Source: UMGS1071 sp045638545
GTDB lineage: Bacteria; Bacillota; Clostridia; Oscillospirales; Acutalibacteraceae
Direction: 5' to 3'
Length of the DNA stretch: 7,202 nt
NCBI GenBank assembly: GCA_045638545.1
Contig: JAZUBL010000021.1
Coordinates: forward strand, 1 to 7,202
Of the stretch, positions 1 through 5,522 are shown one piece after another (position 1 is the first letter of the stretch; the number at the start of each line of letters is the position of its first letter). The notes below the pieces were generated by a model, which did not search any database, was not told the origin of the DNA, and worked only from the letters and a program-made list of their open reading frames with translations. Both the position numbers and the translations under genes were made by a program.

Positions 1-369
1 CCAGGCCCTGGCCTTGGTGTTCGCTGCCTCGGTGAAATCACACGTGACCGTCTGGAAATCGTTCGTGAGTCTGACGCAATTCTTCGTGAAGAGTTTGCAA
101 AGAACGGCCTGGAAGGCAAGGTATGGCAGTACTACACAGCAGTGCCAAACTTCATCTCTGTTGGCGTAAAAGACGGTAAGCGTACAGATGCATATCCAGT
201 AATCATCCGTGCTGTAAACACTGTAGACGCAATCACTGCAACAGTAGAGAACGTTCCATTCGAACTGCTCCAGCACATTACACACCGTATCACTCACGAA
301 GTTGAAGGTGTAAACCGTGTTCTGTATGACTTAACTCCAAAGCCAACCGGCACAATCGAGTGGGAATAA
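1..369 (+). CDS. guaA: GMP synthase (glutamine-hydrolysing), C-terminal part
   Basis: This is the 3' end of guaA, open at the left edge in frame 1, with 122 codons visible before TAA. GMP synthase makes GMP from XMP using ATP and glutamine-derived ammonia in the cytoplasm, the last step of de novo guanine nucleotide synthesis. What is seen is the C-terminal dimerisation domain: a PGPGLGVRCLGEI segment at the start, then LEIVRESDAILREEF, WQYYTAVP, a SVGVKDGKRTDAYPVIIRAV stretch and the family's typical ending KPTGTIEWE. These match the GuaA C-terminus almost blockwise, so identification is secure although the glutaminase and ATP-pyrophosphatase domains lie outside the window. Codon use is strongly biased (CGT, AAC, GTA), as expected of a well-expressed gene. 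No classical terminator follows, so read-through into the next gene is possible. Confidence 0.96.
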   Translation, partial: PGPGLGVRCLGEITRDRLEIVRESDAILREEFAKNGLEGKVWQYYTAVPNFISVGVKDGKRTDAYPVIIRAVNTVDAITATVENVPFELLQHITHRITHEVEGVNRVLYDLTPKPTGTIEWE

Positions 370-404
370 TCGAATAAAATATAAAACCATATAAATGTGT
401 TTTT

Positions 405-463
405 TAAGGCTTTAAAATAGTGAGGATACTATTTTAATACGAATATTTTTATGATAAGCCTTA
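405..463 (+). repeat. Nested inverted repeats between guaA and the CofE-like gene
   Basis: An inner perfect inverted repeat, TTAAAATAGT at 412-421 and ACTATTTTAA at 428-437, has a 6-base loop. It is enclosed by an outer pair, TAAGGCTT at 405-412 and AAGCCTTA at 456-463, sharing one base with the inner arm. The structure ends just before the ribosome binding site of the next gene. There is no clean T tract right after the inner stem, so it is a poor intrinsic terminator. It may be an RNA fold in a guaA read-through transcript or a protein-binding palindrome. Function is not known. Confidence 0.5.
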
Positions 464-468
464 TTGAA

Positions 469-475
469 AGAAGGA
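469..475 (+). promoter_or_regulatory. Ribosome binding site deciding the start at 484
   Basis: AGAAGGA ends 8 bases before the ATG at 484. An in-frame ATG at 451 exists but has no comparable purine-rich site, so 484 is chosen. Confidence 0.8.
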
Positions 476-483
476 ATTATAAA

Positions 484-1683
484 ATGGGTACAAAAGAAAG
501 AAGAGTCGGTACCATCTCCAGAGGTATCCGCTGTCCAATTTTCCGTCAGGGAGATGACCTTGCAGCTCTTGTAACACAGAGTGTTCTTGAAGCTGCTGAA
601 TACGAAGGCTTTGAACTGAGAGACCGTGACGTCATTTCCATGACAGAATCTATTGTTGCACGTGTGCAGGGTAACTACGCTTCTGCTGATGATATTGCTG
701 CAGACGTAAAAGCAAAATTTGGTAACGAGACTGTTGGCGTTATTTTCCCAATTCTCTCCCGTAACCGTTTTTCCGTATGTCTGCGCGGTATTGCAAAGGG
801 CGTAAAGAAAATCGTGCTCATGCTCAACTACCCATCTGACGAAGTTGGAAACCATCTTGTAAGCATTGATCAGCTTGATGATGCTGACGTAAACCCATAC
901 AGCGATGTTCTGACTCTCGAAAGATATCGTGAACTTTTCGGCGAATGCAAACATGAGTTTACCGGCGTTGATTACGTAGCATTCTACGAGGAACTTATTA
1001 AGTCCTGCGGTGCAGAGGTTGAGATTATTTTCGCAAACCATGCACAGGCAATTCTGAACTACACAGACTGTGTGATCAACTGCGACATTCATACTCGTGC
1101 ACGCACAAAGCGTATTCTGAAAAAGAATGGTGCAAAAATTGTTTACGGTCTGGATGAAATTCTGACAGAGCCGATTAACGGCAGCGGTTACAACGAAAAG
1201 TACGGCCTTCTTGGTTCCAACCTGTCCGGTGATGAGAAAGTAAAGCTCTTCCCAAGAGAATGCAAGGACCTCGTTCTGGACATTCAGGACAGAGTGATGA
1301 AAGCAACTGGCAAACACGTAGAAGTTATGGTTTACGGCGACGGCGCTTTCAAGGATCCACAGGGCAAAATCTGGGAACTGGCTGACCCGGTTGTTTCTCC
1401 AGCCTTTACAGATGGCCTGATCGGTACACCAAACGAACTGAAGCTGAAGTATCTTGCAGACAATGACTATAAGGATCTCTCCGGTGAAGACCTGAAGAAA
1501 GCAATTTCTGACAGCATTAAAGCAAAGAACGATAACCTCGGTGACAGCATGGCTGCACTGGGCACAACACCACGTCAGCTGACTGACTTGATTGGTTCCC
1601 TCAGTGACCTGACCAGCGGTTCCGGTGACAAGGGTACACCTGTTGTTCTCATTCAGGGTTATTTTGATAACTTTACTGACTAA
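484..1683 (+). CDS. CofE-like (coenzyme F420-0:L-glutamate ligase family) protein
   Basis: The 399-residue product resembles the CofE/FbiB ligase fold. Visible landmarks are an N-terminal PIFRQGDDL (residues 18-26, like the P-x-I-x-x-GDDL of CofE), a DRDVISMTESIVARVQG block (47-63, corresponding to the D-V-hhhh-K-IVSKAEG segment, but with E55-S56 where CofE usually has HK), and a late YGDGAFKDPQGKIWELADP segment (284-302) in the place of the metal-binding region. CofE adds L-glutamate to F420-0 using GTP. Archaeal CofE is about 250 residues, so this protein carries extra sequence, probably the middle (about 95-270) and the C-terminal tail. No other F420 gene is nearby, so the true substrate is unknown. 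No signal peptide or membrane segment is seen, so it is probably cytosolic. Family assignment is fairly sure; the specific reaction is not. Confidence 0.75.
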   Translation: MGTKERRVGTISRGIRCPIFRQGDDLAALVTQSVLEAAEYEGFELRDRDVISMTESIVARVQGNYASADDIAADVKAKFGNETVGVIFPILSRNRFSVCLRGIAKGVKKIVLMLNYPSDEVGNHLVSIDQLDDADVNPYSDVLTLERYRELFGECKHEFTGVDYVAFYEELIKSCGAEVEIIFANHAQAILNYTDCVINCDIHTRARTKRILKKNGAKIVYGLDEILTEPINGSGYNEKYGLLGSNLSGDEKVKLFPRECKDLVLDIQDRVMKATGKHVEVMVYGDGAFKDPQGKIWELADPVVSPAFTDGLIGTPNELKLKYLADNDYKDLSGEDLKKAISDSIKAKNDNLGDSMAALGTTPRQLTDLIGSLSDLTSGSGDKGTPVVLIQGYFDNFTD

Positions 1684-1691
1684 CATAAAGA

Positions 1692-1724
1692 AAGCACTGC
1701 CAGTCTGGCGGTGCTTTTTCTTTT
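1692..1724 (+). terminator. Intrinsic terminator of the CofE-like gene
   Basis: AAGCACTGCCA (1692-1702), loop GTC, TGGCGGTGCTT (1706-1716) form an 11-bp stem with one G-U pair, followed by a T-rich tail. It starts 8 bases after the stop codon. Confidence 0.88.
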
Positions 1725-1738
1725 CAAAATTTATATAT

Positions 1739-1786
1739 AAAAAAAGAACCTCTGCACCCAAAGCGGATACAGAGGTTCTTTTTTTT
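1739..1786 (-). terminator. Bidirectional terminator between convergent genes
   Basis: GAACCTCTG (1746-1754) pairs with CAGAGGTTC (1770-1778), extended by A and T runs on either side to about 16 bp. There is a T tract on each strand, so it can stop transcription both ways. It lies 8 bases beyond the stop codon of the minus-strand cysteine synthase gene and backs up the plus-strand terminator at 1692-1724. Confidence 0.88.
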
Positions 1787-1793
1787 ATTACAT

Positions 1794-2729
1794 TTATTCC
1801 ATGTCAAACAGTGGGGTAGAGAAGTAACGTTCTGCTGTATCTGGAAGAACAACAACAACTGTTTTTCCCTTGCCCAGTTTCTTTGCCATTTTAATTGCTG
1901 CCGCTACGTTTGTACCACTGCTGATACCGCACATGATACCTTCTTTGCGAGCCAGATCTTTTGCTGCCTGAATTGCTTCATCATCTGTAATGATGCAGAT
2001 ATCATCGTAAATTTCCTGGTTCAGAATTGCAGGGATCACACCGTCGCCAATACCCATCTGGATATGTGTGCCGATGAGACCACCGGAAAGAATAGCAGCA
2101 TCTTCCGGTTCAATTGCCCAAATGGTCATATCTGGGTTTGCAGCCTTCAGTGTTTCACCAATACCAGTCAGTGTACCGCCGGTACCAATACCGGAGCAGA
2201 AACCATGAATCGGACCGTCAACCTGCTCCAGAATCTCTCTTGCAGTCTGCTCTCTCTGGATTGCCGGGTTTGCCGGGTTCTCAAATTGCTGCGGTACGAA
2301 TACATTGCTGTCTTCTTTCTGCATTCTCAGTGCTGTCTGCAGGCACTCTTCGATACATGCACCGATATTACCAGCATCATGAATCAGAATTACTTCTGCG
2401 CCATAGTGACGAACCAGTTTTCTGCGCTCTTCACTTACAGAGTCAGGCATAATGATCTTTGTTTTATAGCCGCGTACTGCGCCAACCAGTGCAAGACCAA
2501 TGCCCTGATTACCACTGGTTGGTTCTACAATGATCGTATCCTTATTGATCTTACCGGCTTTCTCTGCCTCTAAAATCATATTGTAAGCTGTTCTTGTTTT
2601 AATGGAACCACCTACGTTCAGACCTTCAAACTTTACCAGGATTTCTGCGCTGTCAGCATCTACCATGTGCTGCAGTCTGATCATAGGGGTGTTTCCCATT
2701 GCTTCTAAAATATTGTTGTGAATCATCAA
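1794..2729 (-). CDS. cysK: Cysteine synthase-family PLP-dependent enzyme
   Basis: The 311-residue protein is a full-length fold-type II PLP enzyme of the O-acetylserine sulfhydrylase family, which makes L-cysteine from O-acetylserine and sulfide in the cytosol. Seen in order: GNTPMIRL (12-19), the PLP lysine K44 in GGSIKTR, the substrate (asparagine) loop TSGNQG (71-76), PQQFENPANP (146-155), the phosphate-binding GIGTGGTLTG (180-189), AIEPEDAAILSGG (205-217), GISSGTN (268-274) and LPDTAERYFSTPLF (295-308). Most CysK/CysM proteins have TSGNTG, so Q75 is unusual; Q158 also stands where the family usually has His. Such changes could mean another beta-replacement substrate (compare the variable loop of SbnA-type enzymes). 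The start is supported by GAGGT 7 bases upstream of the first ATG. The gene is a single transcription unit with its own promoter and palindrome. The symbol reflects the family, not proven function. Confidence 0.9.
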   Translation of the reverse strand: MMIHNNILEAMGNTPMIRLQHMVDADSAEILVKFEGLNVGGSIKTRTAYNMILEAEKAGKINKDTIIVEPTSGNQGIGLALVGAVRGYKTKIIMPDSVSEERRKLVRHYGAEVILIHDAGNIGACIEECLQTALRMQKEDSNVFVPQQFENPANPAIQREQTAREILEQVDGPIHGFCSGIGTGGTLTGIGETLKAANPDMTIWAIEPEDAAILSGGLIGTHIQMGIGDGVIPAILNQEIYDDICIITDDEAIQAAKDLARKEGIMCGISSGTNVAAAIKMAKKLGKGKTVVVVLPDTAERYFSTPLFDME

Positions 2730-2741
2730 ATCTACCTCGAA

Positions 2742-2759
2742 ATACTCGAATTCTAGTAT
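2742..2759 (-). promoter_or_regulatory. Near-perfect palindrome in the cysteine synthase leader, likely operator
   Basis: ATACTCGAATTCTAGTAT is an 18-bp palindrome with 8 of 9 base pairs matching. It lies between the -10 box (2774-2779) and the ribosome binding site of the minus-strand cysteine synthase gene, a natural place for a repressor. Cysteine genes in Firmicutes are often controlled by Rrf2-family CymR, whose sites are AT-rich palindromes. Assignment to that family is inference only. Confidence 0.5.
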
Positions 2760-2773
2760 AAATAATCTATATC

Positions 2774-2802
2774 ATTATACATTTTATTGCCGGGGAAAGC
2801 AA
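2774..2802 (-). promoter_or_regulatory. Promoter of the cysteine synthase gene
   Basis: On the minus strand TTGCTT (2797-2802) and a perfect TATAAT (2774-2779) are 17 bases apart. The predicted start of transcription, near 2767, places the palindrome at 2742-2759 in the early transcribed region. Confidence 0.65.
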
Positions 2803-2846
2803 GGCTTTTTTCCATTCTGTGTCATTTTCCAAAAGAATGAGAAAAT

Positions 2847-2869
2847 ATGAAAAATACAGCATTTTTCAT
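2847..2869. repeat. Inverted repeat in the divergent promoter region
   Basis: ATGAAAAAT (2847-2855) and ATTTTTCAT (2861-2869) are perfect 9-bp arms around a 5-base loop, midway between two divergent promoters. Arms are AT-rich, so chance is possible. No T tract suitable for a terminator follows on either strand. Confidence 0.35.
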
Positions 2870-2914
2870 GAATAATACCAGTAATTTTCTATGCATTAAA
2901 ATCCGTCAAAATAA

Positions 2915-2944
2915 TTGCTTTTCTCCCATAATTTCCATTATAAT
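2915..2944 (+). promoter_or_regulatory. Promoter of the polysaccharide deacetylase gene
   Basis: TTGCTT (2915-2920) and TATAAT (2939-2944) are separated by 18 bases, about 40 bases ahead of the ATG at 2986. An ATACTCGGAATTCTA element (2956-2970), which nearly repeats part of the palindrome in front of the cysteine synthase gene, lies between this promoter and the ribosome binding site. Confidence 0.65.
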
Positions 2945-2985
2945 AACCTTGTAAGATACTCGGAATTCTAAAGTGGGGGATCGAT

Positions 2986-4020
2986 ATGAAAAAGAAAATC
3001 ATTGCAATCGCATGTCTTGCCAGTCTTGCATTAACCTGTTTCACTGCCTGCAGCGCCGGCAGCAATAATGCCGATCCTGTAAATTCTTTTGCAGAAACCA
3101 GCTCTGCTGATAAAACTACAGAAAAAGAGGAATCAAAAGCAGAGGAAAAGGAAACACCGGTCTCCAGTAAAGAAGAAGCGCCTGTTTCTTCTAGAGAGGA
3201 AGTTTCATCAAAACAGGAAGAACCAGATAAACTAACTTCCTCCTCTGAAAAGCAGTCCTCTGAAAAACCATCTACCTCATCAAAACAGGAAGAATCTGCT
3301 CCAAAAACAACATTTTCTACTAAGAAAGTGGAGTATTCTTTTGGCGTAGCTTCCAACGGAAAACCGCACAGTCAATCTGTGAATAATCAGAAAAGCTTCG
3401 ACGGCATGAAAGATGTAGACGCACTTGCACTGGATACAAAATCTTCTGACAAACGGATGTATCTGACCTTTGACTGCGGCTATGAGTACCAGAATCTGAC
3501 CGCCGATATTCTTGATACGCTGAAAGAGAAAAATGTAAAAGCATCATTTTTCTGCACATTAAGCTATCTGGAAAAGAATCCGGAATTGGTACAGAGAATG
3601 ATCAACGAGGGACATATTGTTGGCAATCACAGTGCAACACACCCGGTCTTCCCGGATATTTCTCACGATGAGATGACAACAGAGGTTGTAAAGGTAGACC
3701 AGTATCTCCATTATAATTTCAACTATACCTCCGGCTATTTTCGTTATCCATCCGGTACCTATTCTGAGGATTCCCTGCACCATCTGACTTCTATTGGGAA
3801 AAAGTCTATTTTCTGGTCTGTAGCTTACGGTGATTGGGATACCGCTAACCAGAAGGGAGCAGATTATGCCTTCGAAACCGTTACTGCCAGATATCATCCA
3901 GGCGCAGTCATTCTGCTCCACGCAGTTTCTCAGGATAACGCAGATGCACTTGGAAGAATGATCGACGATGCAAAAGCAAAAGGCTATACGTTTAAAACTT
4001 TAGATGACTATCAGTTCTGA
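2986..4020 (+). CDS. Lipoprotein polysaccharide deacetylase, PdaA-like
   Basis: The 344-residue protein has an N-terminal lipoprotein signal (KKK, hydrophobic stretch, FTAC with Cys22), then a Ser/Glu/Lys-rich low-complexity linker (about 24-115), then a NodB-type deacetylase domain (about 118-344). The domain matches PdaA, which removes the acetyl group from peptidoglycan MurNAc: LTFDCGYE (160-167) with the likely catalytic Asp163, metal ligands HSATH (215-219), RYPSG (253-257), FWSVAYGDW (276-284) and PGAVILLHAVSQDNADAL (305-322) with His312. B. subtilis PdaA has N where this protein has Cys164. PdaA acts in spore cortex formation, but nothing nearby points to sporulation, so a general cell-wall role outside the membrane is equally possible. 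The start has GGGGGA 5 bases upstream. Monocistronic, with its own promoter and terminator. Confidence 0.9.
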   Translation: MKKKIIAIACLASLALTCFTACSAGSNNADPVNSFAETSSADKTTEKEESKAEEKETPVSSKEEAPVSSREEVSSKQEEPDKLTSSSEKQSSEKPSTSSKQEESAPKTTFSTKKVEYSFGVASNGKPHSQSVNNQKSFDGMKDVDALALDTKSSDKRMYLTFDCGYEYQNLTADILDTLKEKNVKASFFCTLSYLEKNPELVQRMINEGHIVGNHSATHPVFPDISHDEMTTEVVKVDQYLHYNFNYTSGYFRYPSGTYSEDSLHHLTSIGKKSIFWSVAYGDWDTANQKGADYAFETVTARYHPGAVILLHAVSQDNADALGRMIDDAKAKGYTFKTLDDYQF

Positions 4021-4028
4021 CAACTGCG

Positions 4029-4060
4029 AAAGATCCCGGATATTTTCGGGATCTTTTTAT
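4029..4060 (+). terminator. Intrinsic terminator of the deacetylase gene
   Basis: AAAGATCCCG (4029-4038) and CGGGATCTTT (4047-4056) form a perfect 10-bp stem with an 8-base loop and a T-rich tail. It separates the deacetylase from the hsdMS operon. Confidence 0.92.
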
Positions 4061-4086
4061 TTTATGAGGGAGTTCTGCCAATGTTA

Positions 4087-4095
4087 TGATATAAT
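4087..4095 (+). promoter_or_regulatory. Extended -10 promoter of hsdMS
   Basis: TGATATAAT is a perfect extended -10 element (TGnTATAAT). No good -35 is seen, which such promoters often lack. The predicted transcript starts near 4102, about 29 bases before the ATG at 4131. Confidence 0.65.
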
Positions 4096-4117
4096 AAGGA
4101 TAATTAAGTTTGGAAGT

Positions 4118-4123
4118 AAAGGA
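4118..4123 (+). promoter_or_regulatory. Ribosome binding site deciding the hsdM start
   Basis: AAAGGA lies 7 bases before the ATG at 4131. An in-frame TTG at 4110 would leave almost no leader after the promoter and has no such site, so ATG 4131 is preferred. Confidence 0.8.
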
Positions 4124-4130
4124 TCGTTAC

Positions 4131-5522
4131 ATGATTACTGGTGCATTAAAAAATAAAATTGACAGTATCTGGAATATTTTCTGGTCAAACGGTATGACGA
4201 ATCCGTTGACCGTGATCGAACAGATCACCTATCTGATGTTCTTGAAAATACTGGATGAAAAAGAAGCAGGGAACGGTATCTCTTTCATTCCGCCTGAATA
4301 CAACCACTGCCGCTGGCGTGTTTTTTCACAGTATGAGCCGGAAAAAATGTTTCGCAATATGATGGAATGTGTTTTCCCATTTATGAAAGAATATCTGGCA
4401 ACAGAAAACAGTCCCTATGCAAAATATCTGAAGGACGCAGTTTTCCTCATTCCTTCGTCTCGTGTTCTTACCCGCGTTGTGGAAGCACTTGACAATCTTG
4501 ATCTTCATAACAAAGATATGATGGGGGATATGTATGAATATCTCCTCTCCCAGATTGCAAAAAGCGGCACCAATGGGCAATTCCGCACACCACGTCATAT
4601 AATCAATCTGATCGTCGAATTGGTGCAGCCCAATACACAGGATATCATCTGTGATCCGGCAATGGGCACTGCTGGTTTCCTTTGTGCCGCTGCACAGAAT
4701 CTACCTTCCGATCAACTGGAAACCTCTCGTTTTTATGGATTCGACACTGATCAGACAATGCTGCGTATTGGTGCTATGAATATGATGCTCCACGGAATTA
4801 CAGCGCCAAATATTGAATGGATGGACGCTCTGTCAGATACAAATACCTACAGAGATACTTTTTCTTTGATTATGGCAAATCCACCCTTTACAGGGACTCT
4901 GGATCAAGAGACAGTGTCTTCTGATCTGTGCACTATTGCCGATACAAGAAAAACAGAACTGCTTTTTCTGTCATTGTTTCTTCGAATGCTGAAACCTGGT
5001 GGCCGCTGCGCTGTTATCGTTCCGGAAGGTGTATTGTTTGGCGCTTCCAAAGCACATACAGCAATCCGTAAAGAACTGGTGGAGCATCATCATCTGAAGG
5101 CAGTAATTGCCATGCCTTCCGGTGTATTTAAGCCATATGCGGGCGTTTCTACTGCAATTCTAATTTTTGCTAAAACAGGCTGCGGCGGAACAGAAAACAT
5201 CTGGTTCTACGATATGGAAACCGACGGCTATTCTCTCGATGATAAACGCAGTCCTCTTGCTGCCAGTGATATTCCGGATATCATCAATCGCTTTCAGAAT
5301 CTGGATCTGGAAAAAACACGAAAGCGAACAGATCAAAGCTTTTTCGTTCCAAGAAAAGAAATTGCAGAAAGCGGATATGATCTCTCTGTGAATAAATACA
5401 GGAAAAACAAGACTGAAAAAATTCAGTACCCTCCAACCAGCGAGATTTTAGAGCGACTGCATATACTACAGCAGGAAATAGCAGTTGGTCTGCAGGAACT
5501 GGAGGCACTGCTCCATGAATAA
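4131..5522 (+). CDS. hsdM: Type I restriction-modification DNA methyltransferase subunit
   Basis: HsdM transfers a methyl group from S-adenosylmethionine to the N6 of adenine, in complex with the HsdS specificity subunit. The 463-residue protein has a helical N-terminal HsdM domain (about 5-130, including TNPLTVIEQITYLMFLKILD), the linker FRTPRHIINLIVELVQP (151-167), the SAM-binding motif I DPAMGTAGFL (175-184), the catalytic motif IV NPPF (250-253) and KPGGRCAVIVPEGVLF (288-303). All key motifs are intact, so it should be active. Its length is slightly below the usual 480-520. It overlaps hsdS by 8 bases, so the two are translationally coupled. A terminator lies upstream and the pair has its own promoter. 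No hsdR is seen on either side, so it may be an orphan methyltransferase or pair with a distant hsdR. Confidence 0.95.
   Translation: MITGALKNKIDSIWNIFWSNGMTNPLTVIEQITYLMFLKILDEKEAGNGISFIPPEYNHCRWRVFSQYEPEKMFRNMMECVFPFMKEYLATENSPYAKYLKDAVFLIPSSRVLTRVVEALDNLDLHNKDMMGDMYEYLLSQIAKSGTNGQFRTPRHIINLIVELVQPNTQDIICDPAMGTAGFLCAAAQNLPSDQLETSRFYGFDTDQTMLRIGAMNMMLHGITAPNIEWMDALSDTNTYRDTFSLIMANPPFTGTLDQETVSSDLCTIADTRKTELLFLSLFLRMLKPGGRCAVIVPEGVLFGASKAHTAIRKELVEHHHLKAVIAMPSGVFKPYAGVSTAILIFAKTGCGGTENIWFYDMETDGYSLDDKRSPLAASDIPDIINRFQNLDLEKTRKRTDQSFFVPRKEIAESGYDLSVNKYRKNKTEKIQYPPTSEILERLHILQQEIAVGLQELEALLHE
5501..5505 (+). promoter_or_regulatory. Ribosome binding site of hsdS inside hsdM
   Basis: GGAGG sits 9 bases before the ATG at 5515, inside the last codons of hsdM. 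It supports 5515 over the earlier in-frame ATG at 5485, giving an ATGAATAA overlap. Confidence 0.85.

Noticed and set aside
412..1761. A 449-residue open frame on the minus strand across the CofE-like gene
   Set aside because: It is rich in Cys, Asn and Val without a recognisable domain, lies antisense to a clear gene, runs into terminators, and is explained by the strong codon bias of the plus-strand gene.
2064..2573. Open frames on the plus strand inside the cysteine synthase gene
   Set aside because: They are Cys/Asn-rich shadows of a well-conserved minus-strand enzyme, with no ribosome binding site or family match.
3121..3300. Repetitive Ser/Glu/Lys coding stretch as a tandem DNA repeat or CRISPR-like array
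   Set aside because: Repeats are irregular at DNA level with no constant unit or spacer; it is a low-complexity protein linker.
2889..3356. Minus-strand open frame opposite the deacetylase N-terminus
   Set aside because: Its Ser/Glu/Phe-rich composition is the mirror of the low-complexity linker codons.
4110..4130. TTG start for hsdM
   Set aside because: It would lie only some 8 bases after the predicted transcript start and lacks a ribosome binding site, while ATG 4131 has a good one.
5485..5514. Earlier ATG for hsdS
   Set aside because: It has no good ribosome binding site; the ATG at 5515 has GGAGG and gives the usual short overlap with hsdM.
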